A stretch of DNA of 64,000 nt from Conoideocrella luteorostrata (lineage: Eukaryota > Ascomycota > Sordariomycetes > Hypocreales > Clavicipitaceae), in assembly GCA_032433595.1 (NCBI GenBank), contig JASWJB010000098.1, forward strand, positions 62,001 through 126,000, in the 5' to 3' direction. A program made the position numbers and the translations under genes. Shown piece by piece: positions 46,904-58,406 of the stretch. Positions within the stretch are counted from its first letter, which is position 1. Every line of letters starts with the position of its first letter. A model generated the notes under the pieces. The model was not told the origin of the DNA. It made no database searches and saw nothing but the letters and a program-made list of their open reading frames with translations.

Positions 46904-47265
46904 TGAGTATGATAGACAGTTGGGAGGGTGGGGGGATTTTGAGAAAAAGAAGGCGTTGGGGAAAGTAGACGAGGATGTTCTAGAATTACGATATCATGTA
47001 GACGGGTTCTAATTGTGCTGTGTATCCAGTAGGCATAGTGTAGAATAACACGTTAGGAATTTGCCACATTAACTAACTTCCCGCTACGATCCTCGCCGCA
47101 GCATAGAATGAGGTTATGAACAAGCCGAATTTTTTTTTTCCCGGGGGGGGGGGGGGGGGAATCTTTTTGTTAATTTCTGCATAAACGCCATCGTATAAAT
47201 AAATGCTCCATTATCTAGGGAGCCCCTCGCATTTCTTTACATTCCCAAATCATAAAACTTTCGAC
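46904..47265. other. convergent intergenic with T10-C3-G17 homopolymer run
   Basis: Lies between the stop codons of the chaperone and permease genes. Positions 47130-47159 read ten T, three C and seventeen G, a composite homopolymer that is prone to sequencing and replication slippage; its length should be treated as approximate. Confidence 0.7.
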
Positions 47266-49318
47266 CTAGCATAGAAACTTATACAACTTCTTCCATCTCG
47301 GCCACACAGCCCTCTCCTCCCCTTCCTGCACCTCCAACAAATGCACATTGTACTCCCTCCTCCCCGAGTCGACGTCCACCTTTCTCGCAGCTATATACCT
47401 CGTCCTGTACACCAATTTGTGCACAGCGTAACAGATCAGCACCACCAGCACACCCATGAGCTTCAGGGCCGCACTCTTGATCAAGTCCGCACGCGGCATC
47501 TGCGCGTAGTGGATCGGGAATATGGCCACCCAGACCTGGCTGACGATGAAGCAAATGTTCAGGACGAGTCCCAGCAGCGAGCCGCCTATGCCGAGGGGAG
47601 ACCGGTAGGGCAGGTCTCTCGCGGCGCGGCCGCGAAGGCCCCATGCCCGCCGGAACTGTATGTGGCATGCGCAGATGGTGCCCCAGGTGAATATGCCGGA
47701 AAGGCCGCCTATGGAGGTGAGCCAGTCGAGGACTTTGTCGCGCTCGGGCAGTTCAGCCAGGTAGCCGAGGAGGCCCACGAGGGCCGCAATAAGGATAGCA
47801 ACGAGGGGGCGGCCCTTGCGGTCGATGTAGGCAAGGCCCCTGGGCGCGAGGCGGAGGACGGCGAGGGCGGCGAGGGTCCTGGAGGAACCGAATACGGCGG
47901 AGTTGGCGACGGATAGGACGGCGATGAGGATGACTGCGTTGATGACGGACGGGAATACCTGCAGGCCTGCTTCCTCAAAGGCGATGACGAGCGGCGAGGC
48001 ATTCGCATCCGTGTCGCTGGTTCCGCTGTAGGTGAGCCGCGGGTTGTCGTACCGTATCAGAATCCCAATGAGCAGCACGGTACTGATGTAGAAGAGAGTG
48101 ATTCTCCAAAAGACCTGCTTGATGGCTAGGGGCATGGACTTTCGCGGGTTCGCCGTCTCAGCGGCGGCAAGACCAACGAGCTCGGTGCCGCTAAAGGCGA
48201 ATGCTGCGCTCAGAACAACACTGCAGAATCCTTTGAATCCATTGTGGAAGGCGCCAGGGTCTTGCCAATACTCGAAGCCAATGTAGCCGCGATCGGGGGT
48301 ACCCGCGCAATTCAGGATAATGCCGAAAAGTCTGCTCCGTAGACGCAAAGCAAGCTACTGTGTCAGCCCCGACATTCATAGGTCATTGGGGAAACGGCTA
48401 CAGCAGGCCTTATGAGGAGGGGTGGGTGTCTCACATGAAGCCAACGACGGCGGTGATTTTGATGACTGCAAACACATATTCCGCCTCGCCGTACGTTTTA
48501 ATGCCAAACATGTTGATCGTGATGATGAGCGCTATAAATAACGTTACGAATATGGCACGCGGGAGGGATTGGTTCCAGAAGCCGACGACTTCTGAGGCTG
48601 CGACGACTTCTACAGGGAAGGAAACAAGCCACTGCAGAGCGTAGCTATCGCCAGGTCATGTCAGTCCAAGTTGCGCTTGCGGGATGCGGCAAAGACGTGA
48701 CGCAGGAGAGGGCCTTACTTCCAGCCAAGTGCGAAACCCCATGAAGGGTCTATAAACCGCGTTGCCCATGATGAAAAGGACCCGGCAATCGGGAACACAA
48801 CGGCCAGCTCCCCCAAGGCATGACATGTGCAATACATGCTTACTCCAACGACAGCATATGCCAACAACATAGACGCAGGACCGCCAGTCGCGAGTGATTG
48901 GCCAGTCATGATAAACAGGCCGGTTCCTACCACAATTCCATCCAATGCGTTAGCATCAATGCCCCCTAGTTGTAAAGCCATATGCATGGCTACTCGTGTG
49001 GGAGAAGAACGTACCTATTGAACCACTTATCGCAATCATTTGCAAATGCCTCCCCTTCAACTTCCTCGCCAACCCCGAATGCATAATGTCGTTCCCGATA
49101 AACTGGCGGTTCTCCTCATCTATGCTCCTGTACCCAGAACTGTTCACCTGCGTCAGAGGGTTGTCCGGGAAGAAGGTCTCGCTCTTGTTGCGTTTGAAAT
49201 CCTCCAGCAGCCGCATCGTCCGAGTCTGGGGGCTGCCGCGGGACGAAAAGCGACGATCGCCTACGCCGCCCAGCTCAAGGCTGTCTTCGAACGACCTGGA
49301 GTCCATGCTGAGGACCAT
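47266..49318 (-). CDS. amino-acid permease (APC superfamily, fungal YAT type)
   Basis: Plasma-membrane amino-acid/H+ symporter. The model 49318..49015, 48926..48719, 48644..48435 and 48331..47266 gives 595 aa. The introns are 88, 74 and 103 nt; joined exons rebuild the family's helix-1 motif SGSIGTGLFIMTGQ, then WNYALQW, GFWNQ and, in the last exon, FSGTELVGLAAAETANPRKSMP. About 12 membrane helices, with cytosolic ends: N-terminal FKRNKSETFFPDN and a C-terminal KKLYKFLC. The last intron's acceptor is the least certain: CAG at 48332-48334 is favoured, but an AG a few bases earlier also keeps the frame. Start choice: the ATG at 49318; an in-frame ATG at 49306 is also possible. The substrate is not determinable by eye. 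Confidence 0.9.
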
Positions 49319-50795
49319 GCGCAAACTCTGCCGCCTGCGATGCGTGCCGAGTGCGGCGTCATAAGTGGAACAGGCGGGATGTGTGCAGCACGGGAAGAGT
49401 ATGGGGAGCGCAGGACAAGATCATTGTTATACCAACCCGTGGTATCATCGCCAATCCTGTGTCTTGGGGAGAAATAAGGCAGAGCTGTCAGCGATAGGAT
49501 CGCAGCCCTTGAACCCACCGAAAATCACTATCACACCCCGGTCCCGAGCGGACGAGCTGGGATTAGGTGGCAGCTTTGGGGGGACGTGCTTGGATTCGGC
49601 TCACGGGGGAGGCTGACAGAGGGATGTGCACCATATTACTAAATGAGTACTCTGTACCATCCAAGTCAGCACACCGAAGCACAAAAGGTTGAGCGGCTGA
49701 GGAATATCGAATGCACGCTGTCGCGTCAACCGATACCGCATTGGAACAAGTTTCACTATCGTGTGGAGGATTGGGCATCGTGGGTGAGGCGGGCGAGGGC
49801 CGAAGGAAGGAGGGGGGGAGGGGGCGGGTGTGATTCGCCCAGGTGCTGCTTATCAGTTGTCGCCACAGGCAAGCGGACGGTGCACATGGAGGCTTGCAGA
49901 CATTGACTCGTGTTGGTGTTCCCGCGTTCCCGTGTTTCTGTGTGTCTGTGTTTCCATTTCCAGAACGAAGCTGAAACTAGTTACCAGACACCTCAGTCAG
50001 CCTGCCAACTATGTGGTCAAGTTACTTCGTGCATAGTAACAGATATCTAATTCAACGCTCATTTGCCTCATCTTAGGTCTCGAGCTGGTCGCATCTAACC
50101 TTTGTAGTTTGTTCGGCGCAAAGCCGCGCCCGATACTCCGTATACTACTCGCAAATGATTTGACTTGAAAAACACGTATCGCGCCAGAGGTGTGCCAAAA
50201 CCTGAACCTTCCGGGTCAGGCACTAAGTAGCTAAATACTTGCATCTCCATCATACTTAATTTAGACGCTTGGACGGGTGCACTTCCGCGCTCGTAGCACG
50301 AAGTAGCTAAACTTCAACATCCCGATATTTCGGCTCTCCATCACGACTTCAGAACACGTCGAATCTACACCTACCCGAGCAGAGCATTGCGGCCGTAGAC
50401 GGTGTGCAGTGTCTTCCGCACAACAAGTAGTTAAGCCGCCTGGTGGCAATGAGGCATACCGCTAAAAGTGGCGACAGAGTTCCGCGTGTAAGACACAGTG
50501 GTTGCACAATTGCTATTCGGTTTAGGATGATGATGGGTGAAAAGCACGACCAGAATGGCTTCCAAATCAGTGAGATGAGCTTTTTTTTTTTAATGTGCAA
50601 AGAAATACAATACGGAATATAGTTCTAGAGGCCATCAAACCCTGAGCCGTCAAAATTCCTCCCAACCGTCATCTTCCCAGCCAAGCTAAGTCAAGAAACA
50701 ACTCAGCTTCAATACCCAACCAAAAAAAAAAAAAAAAGCAGAAGAAATCCTCATTCATTGAATCGTCCATCATCATCATGAGCATTATTGTCTGA
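49319..50795. other. intergenic
   Basis: No supported gene. It holds a G-rich run near 49810-49828, a TACTCCGTA 9-mer at 50134, and homopolymers near 50580-50591 (T) and 50723-50737 (A). Confidence 0.5.
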
Positions 50796-53700
50796 CTACC
50801 GTCGTGTACCACGTCTTCGCCTTCTCCTTTCATCATCCTGATAGTCGTCATCTATCCTTTCTGAATCGTGTTGCTTGGAAGGCTGACTAGTGCTCCCTTG
50901 CCCCTCAGTGCCAGAGAGTAGGCCTGGCCCCAATACCTCCCCCAATACACCCATCCAGCTCTTTTGGCCATTCAATGCGCTGGCAAAGTTCTTCACCAGG
51001 CGATCCATAGCTTCACCGTCTGTTCCGCTAACTTGCCATGCTCCTTGGACATCCCACCCTCCTGAGCGTTGAGGATCGCTATGGAATGTTCCCTTTCTTG
51101 TGCTCACCCTACCCTGATTTCTAGATCGTCCGTCTAAGGGTCTACCTTGGGGGTCAAACCGATCCGGTAGGTCCTCGACCTCGTCATCCGAACCTGAACT
51201 TGAATTATATCTGGATTGCCTGTTCCTGGTGACAACTGGACGGGAAGAGAGTGAACCAGGTTGTCGACGACGGTGTGAATTTGGACGTATCCCTCCATGG
51301 GAAGCGCCGTTGTCATCATCGTGCTCATCCCAGAGATCTGGCTCGTCCATGTGCCTCAATCCCTCGTCCTCGGAGGCATCTACCTTTTGCTCCCTACGAT
51401 GCCTTTCCATGGTCATGGAACTCTTGGGTGAAAGTGGGATGAAGGAAACCGACTTCGAGGCTGCTGACGGCCCTGTACTACTGGCGCGATATGGCCTGTT
51501 TACACCATCTATAAAATGTTAGTCTCGCTTCATGCTTGTGTCATGACACTGCGCCTGCCCTCCAAGTACGATCTAACGCACCATGTCCTTCGTCTCTTAC
51601 GGGGTTTTTTTGGTTTCGGACTTGATAACTCACATGGTCTGGCGGACGATTCCCACCAGTCGGTGGCGGACCTGCTGGAGGACGAGGGGGTCCTGGCGGT
51701 GGAGGCGGACCAGGTGGATACTCGGCTGATCTGAAGCCCGGCTCTGGCGGCGGAGGAGGACCAGCTGGTGGAGGTGGAGGCGGCGGCGCGTAACCTGTGT
51801 AATCCTGCGGTACATATGGTTGATACTCAGCATTGTGAGCAGGAGTGCCGCCATGAGAGTCCGGGTAGGATGCGTAGTTGGCTCCGCTGGCCATGGGAGG
51901 ACCGCCAGGTGTTGGAGGGTATGGCGGGTAGTAGGCACCACCAGATGCTGTAGGCGGTGAATGTGGCCGAGGGCCAGCATCATCAAAGTAGTCTCTCCGT
52001 GAATCTTCGTCAAAGCGTGCTAGAGAATATCAGCCGACTGTACGACCCCAAAAAAAAATTGTGTTTGTTGCTTTTCTACGGGGGTGGGGCTGGGGGCAGA
52101 GTTGCCATCTTACGTCTTCTGTCATCGTGTCTGTCCCTCGACCTTCTGTCTCTTGACCTTCTATCCCTGCTTTCTTGATCCTTTCGGTCATGTCTGTCCT
52201 TGAACTCCTTGATGCCAATCGCCGCGGCACCAGCTGCTGCCATATCTCGCAGCCTACTCTTGCTCCGTTTCCTTTCGTGAAGGTCTTCCGTCTCGGAAAG
52301 TGACGCCGATCGGCCCCGTCTCCGTCTTCTGCGTCGTTCTCTTCGCATGTCTTCGACCTCTGGGTCGACATCTCTGGGTGACATGGCGCTTCGGGGCTCA
52401 GGATACAAAGGGTCGTGTCCGTATTCAACGAGGCCTAGCTCAGGATCAGCACCGGGCTGCGAATAAGGGGATCGTGCCATCGACCTCGACCTGCTCCGAT
52501 GCCTACTCCCGCTGAGGCTCCTGCGTCTGCTCCTTGTGTCTCGATGGCGGTGGTAGTCATCATCACCACTCTCACTTAGATCACGCGTCCCTTCTTTCTT
52601 TTCTTTGTGATTTTTCCAGAGCTTGTTAGCAATGCCGGCGGCGGCGGCAACGCCTCCAACCTCGGCCACCCGACGCAGCCGAGACTTACTCCTGGAGCGG
52701 CTGCCATGGCGAGATTTGGATTTGGACTTGTCACGGAAGTGTTTGACGATGCCGGCCGTGGCGGCTGTGCCCAAAGCGGCCTTAGCTACGGTGGAAATGC
52801 TCCGTCGGCGGCTCTTGCTGCGCGTCACGCGAGAAGAGCGCGATACAGACCTAGAGTAATCATCCCCAGAGTAATGCCCGCGGGTTCGGCTGCGACCACG
52901 ATGGGCCTCCTCCTTTTCCACTTTGTTGGTTTGGTAGTATTTGGCAGCACCAGCGGCAGCCAAAGCGACAGCTCCAAAGGCAAGGCCCTTCTTGAGAAGG
53001 TGATGATGATCGGGAGACTCACGGCCGTCCCCGAATCTTTCTTCGTAGGCACTGTGCGCGCGGCGGGCGACTTCGGTTCCTAGAGCGCCGAGAGCCGCCC
53101 CCGCCAAGACTTTGCGGCCACGGTTTTCCGGCAAATCGCCATATCCGTCGCGACGGCTGCTGAGGATTGCGGAGAGGCCGGCGCCGGCAAGAGCGCCTTC
53201 AGCGAGATGTCGCTTGTGGTGAGGGCTCTCGCTACGATCCCGTCGAACTGTAGTGCGGCGATAATAAAATTCATCATCATCACTATAGTAATCGTCATCC
53301 CTCCGGGGACGGCGGTGCTCATATCGAGCCATAGCATAATCTCTTTCGCGGTCGCCACGATAGGGGCCGACCTCTCGGCGGTCATAGCGATAATAGTAGT
53401 CGTCTTCGTATGGGTCTCGCTCTCTCCGCACCATTTCACGATCATTCTCTCTATCCCGCACAACCACAACGCCGGGTTGTTGGCGGGGCACAATGATGGG
53501 CGCCGGCGGTGCATCCTGAACGATTATCCTCTGAGGCTCAGAAGACTGTTGGCGAATAATGACCGGTGGTGGTGGCGGAGACTGGGGAACATAGTATTCT
53601 GTTTCCTTGCGATAGCGCTCAACGTCATGGCCACGATCATCGTCAAATCGCTCCTCAACTCTCCTCTCCAGCTTCATCTCCTCCTCCGGACGACCATGGT

Positions 53701-54037
53701 GGGAGCGCTTATCCCACTCTCTGTCCGTCTCTTTGCTCTCGTAGACGGTTATTCGAGACCGGTCGCCGTCTCGGCGGCTATCACGTTCATCTTTTTCGTA
53801 GAAAGCAGTCTGCTCAAAGCCAGAACGTGGGCGATCGGGCGAAATAGGACTTCGCAAATCGTGAAGGTCACCCGAGTTTCGCGCAGAGAACTTGGAGCGG
53901 CGATCATCCTCGATTTCTACCCGCTCGGCTCGTTCGAAACGCTCGCTATGCTTGTCAGGCGCAACCTTGTATCTGGTCACGGTTGTTCGTCGGTACCGAT
54001 CATCGTCAGAATCGCTATCCCGGTGGTATCGGGACAT
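50796..54037 (-). CDS. DUF3824-like Arg/Ser-rich protein with Gly/Ala-zipper helices, 1024 aa
   Basis: Conserved filamentous-fungal protein of unknown function. Exons 54037..52114, 52019..51582 and 51508..50796 are in frame. The first intron (94 nt) is clear (GTAAGA donor, CTAG acceptor). For the second, a tempting GTGAGT donor at 51633 breaks the frame; the GTGCGT donor at 51581 with a GACTAAC branch site and TATAG acceptor keeps it. The N-terminal half is charged, with RRRR and SRSRS runs. Six short Ala/Gly-rich helices follow (for example EGALAGAGLSAIL and GLAFGAVALAAAGAAKYY), each before a basic stretch, like glycine-zipper repeats. A long Pro-rich region (PPPPPPPAGPPPPP) comes next, then an acidic/basic tail. 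Possibly a membrane-associated scaffold; no enzyme motif is seen. Confidence 0.8.
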
Positions 54038-55523
54038 GGTGTATCAAGGAGGGGAGGCGGACCGACCCGTCCCGCAGTGAGGCGCTTTGGACAAGGTTTG
54101 ATCCAACAAAAAAAACAAAGAGATGACACTGGGAAGGATGGCAAAATGTACGGCACTCGAAGCTATTCTCAGCGATAGATGCGACGTAGTGTACACAAGA
54201 AATACGAACAAGCAGCAAGAGGGGGAAGGGCGACGATGACGAAACAGGGCTGTCGGACCACGAGGAGGGGCGATAATCGGATGGCTGGGCAGACCGGGGG
54301 GGATAGAGCAGTCACCACCAGACACACCAGACGCACTCCTCAACGCTGAACGGCCATGGCGGGGTGGGACACGAACAAGGTGCCGGGGGGTCCCTATCTT
54401 CTAGCAGCAAATGGAAGACGGTTGACTGGGCGTGAAGTCGCCAGTTGACAGTGAGCCATTGTGAGCGTGAGCTGACCAGGTGAGCACACAAGTGGGGACT
54501 CGGCCAAGTTCTTTGTATGCCCTGATGAAGCTAGCCACCATCTAGAGCCCTCGAGCCACGCCGCCAGTCAACAAGGCTGAGACTTTGGACAGATGACAGT
54601 TTCGACGAACGGGACGGCAGCCAGATACTATTGGAAGGTACGTTTGCTCGTCCAAAATTCATATATAAACACCGCCGAGTTGTGCGCTACCTACCTAACT
54701 CTGCCTATGGCCCTTCATAATTTACTCCGCACCCCCATAAGCTACAACAGTCCTGTCAGGACGATGCTACCCATTCACTCGCACGCCGCTCATTCCGGGC
54801 TGCCCAGTCAAGGCGTTGGCGGCAGGACCACATGCAGATTTGCCCAACAAAAGCCCCGCATGCTCAGCGCATCTCCATATCGGTAATCATGCATGACGTC
54901 CAGGCATCCGCTTGAGCATCCGTTGCCACATCCGCGCGTGTTGAATGTCAGACAAGGCGGCTCTGTGGACGGGGTTCAAGCGAAATGTAGTTATGCTACT
55001 ATAGATCTAATACGGTGTACTCCGTAGTTGGTCTATTTATGCTGCTGGTGTTTCAGCCGGTTCAAGACCTTTCATGTGCGTAGTTTCGATGCAGAAGTCA
55101 GAAGAGTAATGTCTCAGCACTGACCCGCGTCACGGTTGTTTATTAACGTCGTAATGCGTCACCACGTCCTCCATACAGATTGGACAACTCACAACCCAAA
55201 TGTAAAATTGTACACTCCGCTCATGCCTGCACTGCCATCCAGAATGTTTCTGGATGCTTCTCAGTGTCTTTTGTGAGACCTGTGCAGACAACTGCCATAA
55301 TGGTGATATGTCGAATCAATGTGACCGAATAGGGTAGCAGTGAGGAGGGGCTTGCTTAAGGCATGGAGTTCACACCCCTAACCCATGTGAAAACCAGCCA
55401 AGGAACGCTGCGAGGTGAAAAAAAAGAGAAAGAAAAAAAATGCCAAGAAGAATTTCACCGCTCAGAACTCGTTCGCTGGAAACCAGATGAAGTTCAAAAA
55501 GAGCAAAAAAAACAAGTTTCAGT
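54038..55523. other. intergenic
   Basis: No supported gene. The first few hundred bases are the upstream region of the DUF3824-like gene. A TACTCCGTA 9-mer lies at 55018. A plus-strand frame at 55363-55566 runs into the tRNA and is not supported. Confidence 0.5.
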
Positions 55524-55623
55524 CGACAGAGACAGGGTTCGAACCTGCGCACGCGAACGTAATTGATAGCTGATGAGAGGGCTCATTCAAGTCAATCCCC
55601 TTGGACCACTCGGGCACTCTGCC
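55524..55623 (-). tRNA. tRNA-Ser (anticodon UGA) with an 18-nt intron
   Basis: On the minus strand the 5' acceptor GGCAGAG (from 55623) pairs with 3' CTCTGTC, with one G-U, and the discriminator base is G. The D-arm is CCC...GGG around GAGTGGTCCAA. The anticodon stem is ATTGA/TCAAT and the anticodon UGA is at 55587-55589. An 18-nt intron sits right after position 37 (55568-55585), the canonical place. The long variable arm ACG-TTCG-CGT is typical of serine tRNAs. The T-arm GCAGG-TTCGAAC-CCTGT has the standard loop. Mature length is about 82 nt before CCA addition. Confidence 0.93.
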
Positions 55624-56064
55624 TATCTGACTTATCCTTGTCGGGATAACGGAGAGTTATTTTAACATAAGAGTAAACAAAAATAGAGCAACAAAAGCAA
55701 GCCCGCGGTATTGGTCGTGTTCCTTGGCCATTTAGATCGCCTATCCTGCGCAAGATCTTTTCATCAACTCATTCCATAATTACTATTGTATCTGAGCATT
55801 TTATTGCAGTAGACCACAAACGGTAGCTGATCGCTGGGCTGAAAGGTGGCTGATGGGCAGCCCGATCCAATTGCCGTCCGTGGCGCTGGAACAGCCCAAC
55901 CATCCATGCCGAGCACATGACGTGACATCACCGTTTTCATTGAAGCGCAAGCCCACCCGATGATTGAACTTGTTCGAATTATACATGAAAGATAGCATGG
56001 AAACACGGTGCTTGGGATCGACTGGCTCCATGCTCAGCGGCACACCATCAAAAACAGCGTTGCC
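55624..56064. other. intergenic between tRNA and conserved gene
   Basis: Mostly AT-rich flank of the tRNA gene; the only open frame is the doubtful one listed at 55801-56043. Confidence 0.5.
55801..56043 (-). CDS. possible 80-aa ORF, unrecognised
   Basis: An 80-codon minus-strand frame starting with two in-frame Met codons (MPLSMEP) and ending close to the window's conserved gene on the other strand. It has three Cys and reads fluently (for example HRVGLRFNENGDVTS), so it may be the last exon of an accessory gene, but I find no signal peptide, no partner exon and no known motif. It might equally be chance. Confidence 0.22.
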   Translation of the reverse strand: MPLSMEPVDPKHRVSMLSFMYNSNKFNHRVGLRFNENGDVTSCARHGWLGCSSATDGNWIGLPISHLSAQRSATVCGLLQ

Positions 56065-56943
56065 ATGATCGCAGCTGGGAGAACGGCCATTACCAAAGCG
56101 GTTGACGATGACGACTTACCGCCATACTCGGAGCTTCCGCAACTTCATGTGCTACCATCTTATTTGAGTGCCTGCCCGCTCAAACCATACCGACCGCTCC
56201 CAAACCAAATTACTGCATACCAGCGCTTGTCGCAATTCTACTCCATCACGCTCTGTGGCTTGCGTCAGAATGATCGCCTGTATTACGTCGAGCCCCGCAG
56301 AGGGTATGATAAGATTGAGCCGCTTGGATCGCGCGCCGGCATCCTTTTGCGTAACGGTTTAAGCAGTAGGAGCGAAGTTTTGGCTGCGGCAGGGGAAGAG
56401 TCCCCGTGGGCAAAATACTATAAAAACCCAACCGTTAACAGCGTCTTCTTCCTCCCTCCATTTGAGTTTGGCACCAACTCAAGAGCGATGCCAATGGAAA
56501 CAATGCGCATGGGAGACGTAGCTGGTGGAGGAGTCACATTTACCTTTTTTACTGAAGTGGAGCCCATTAAAGATTGGAAGAGACAGAAGTTTCAATGGGT
56601 TCAAAACCCAGAGTGTGTGGAGAGATTTGAGTTGTTGCGGGTGCTGCGGTCACGAGTGGCCGGAGCTGAAGATGGAACTGAGCTGGAATGCGTCGCGTCT
56701 TCCTCATCAGCTATGCCGAGGTCGAACGCTTATGGCGAGACCGTTGCTACTCTCATCTTTTGTCGGCAGTTTAGGTCACCTCGCGAGCTATTCACCTTGA
56801 CGATGCTTGGAAGTGCAGAGGACTGCCGTTTGGGCGAACGATGCACCATTGTTATTACGGCACTCTGGATTTGGGGTCTACAAAAGAAACGTGGATTACA
56901 CAGCCTATCCTATTCTGTGTCTGGGCCAGCTAATGGGAGCTGA
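56065..56943 (+). CDS. conserved filamentous-fungal protein of unknown function
   Basis: A 292-aa chain from the ATG at 56065 (MIAAGRT); the frame continues upstream without an ATG. It follows a plan I know from many uncharacterised ascomycete proteins: a PPYSELP-like linker, then YSITLCGLRQNDRLYYVEPRRGY, LGSRAGILLRNG and VNSVFFLPPFEF, then an EVEPIKDWKRQKFQWV segment and a hydrophobic C-terminal ITALWIWGL. The ordering of short strands suggests a beta-rich fold, perhaps Tubby/LURP-like, but that is a guess. No signal peptide, no catalytic motif. Single exon. Function unknown. Confidence 0.65.
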   Translation: MIAAGRTAITKAVDDDDLPPYSELPQLHVLPSYLSACPLKPYRPLPNQITAYQRLSQFYSITLCGLRQNDRLYYVEPRRGYDKIEPLGSRAGILLRNGLSSRSEVLAAAGEESPWAKYYKNPTVNSVFFLPPFEFGTNSRAMPMETMRMGDVAGGGVTFTFFTEVEPIKDWKRQKFQWVQNPECVERFELLRVLRSRVAGAEDGTELECVASSSSAMPRSNAYGETVATLIFCRQFRSPRELFTLTMLGSAEDCRLGERCTIVITALWIWGLQKKRGLHSLSYSVSGPANGS

Positions 56944-58406
56944 CTAATATGTGTGCCCTTCGGCCAAGGAAGTCACATCAGTTTAGTAGGATCGGTTTTC
57001 GCTGTATCGCAAATTTTCTGTAAAATAGGTATGGATGACTGTGTAATTAAATTGGACTGTATGATCATAACTCTAAAATTCTGCAAGGGTAATGATACGA
57101 CCATTTTGGAGCTGAGTACTGTTTTTTCTCGTACTCGAAATGGCTGTGGCCGCAGCGTATCGCAGAACTTCTGTTATGCAGCTCTTTTGCGAGCAGAACT
57201 TTCTCGGTACAGAGTTAAAGGAATGCATGTGTTTGTGTCAACATGTCTCAGACAGAGCTAGCCACGAGGTTCGGCCGAGGAGGTAGATTACCCCTGACTG
57301 TACACCGGTTAGGTGCCTAGAGTCTATAAAGTTCGCCGACGGTAATCTCTATTCCGCCCGTTCTCATGGCTCGCCTGGAATTGTGAGCAATGTCAGAACT
57401 CTCTTCGTAGCATGTGTCGCAAGGAAACGGCGACAGCTAGACATGGTAAGACCAATAAAGATCCAGCAAGATAGCGAGGCTTAAGGTTTGTGCTTCTAAC
57501 ACTCGAGCAGGGCGACATGCTTTCCACCCATCCATTATTTACAACTCCTGTTACATCAAAATGAGACATTGGCCTTTGCGGCCAATTTTGCAAGACTGCA
57601 GGCCAAAGACCCGCATTCATGAACGAATATCCTTGTTCTGTGCAACCCAGAAGTTTGCGGCCGAGTCCTTCAAACCCTGCACTTGTAGCCCGGTAACTAC
57701 AAGCCTGACTGATTAGACTTGTTCTTGACTGTGATGACGTCTCCGGGCAATCTGCTGGATCCACCGTGAACTCGACTATCCCATCAACAGGCGGCGCCAG
57801 TATCTTTGTGGTGTGAAGACTACTCCGTACTGTTTCGCGCAGTAGATATCAAGGCTGTAACCTACTTACTTCGCGCCATTGGCCACAGTGGGTTAAAGAC
57901 CTTTCGTCAAAACCACGAGATGGTAGAGTGGTTTTTGATGAGCATCAATGCCTGATGTGATAACCCCTAATGATGATGACACAATTTGTCAAAGGCTATA
58001 CGGAGTATAAAATGCATTGTTCACGCTATTAGTGTGGAGCTTCACCTTTTGCTGAATTTTGTGACGAAATTGAATGAAGCGTTGCGGTGTTCGTGAAACT
58101 GCTGTGCCTAGGTTAATTGGGAATTGCACTTCCAGACCCATCAGTATATATGCATCAAAATCGCAAGATGGAAGTGGCTCGACAGCATACACCAGAGCCA
58201 CATTCAATGCTCCCGAAGCAACCTCTTATCATGGTAAAACAAGTCTAAGAAACACAAAAAGAGGCAAAAACCTTGAAATCCTTGGTGTTTTAAGAAGATA
58301 GCTATAAGAACGTACGACATATCACGTCCACTGGGAAGAACAAATATTCATAAAACAATTACTAATATATACAGCTTCTCACTTCCCGGAGTGATCTTGA
58401 CCTTGT
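56944..58406. other. intergenic
   Basis: No supported gene. Two copies of the 9-mer TACTCCGTA/TACGGAGTA occur at 57821 and 57999. A minus-strand frame at 57393-57764 has no start context or motif. Confidence 0.5.

Noticed and set aside
47341..47916. 191-codon plus-strand frame
   Set aside because: Antisense to the last exon of the amino-acid permease; no independent support.
53207..54178. 323-codon plus-strand frame with hydrophobic stretches
   Set aside because: Fully antisense to the DUF3824-like gene. Its hydrophobic look comes from reading Arg/Asp-rich codons backwards.
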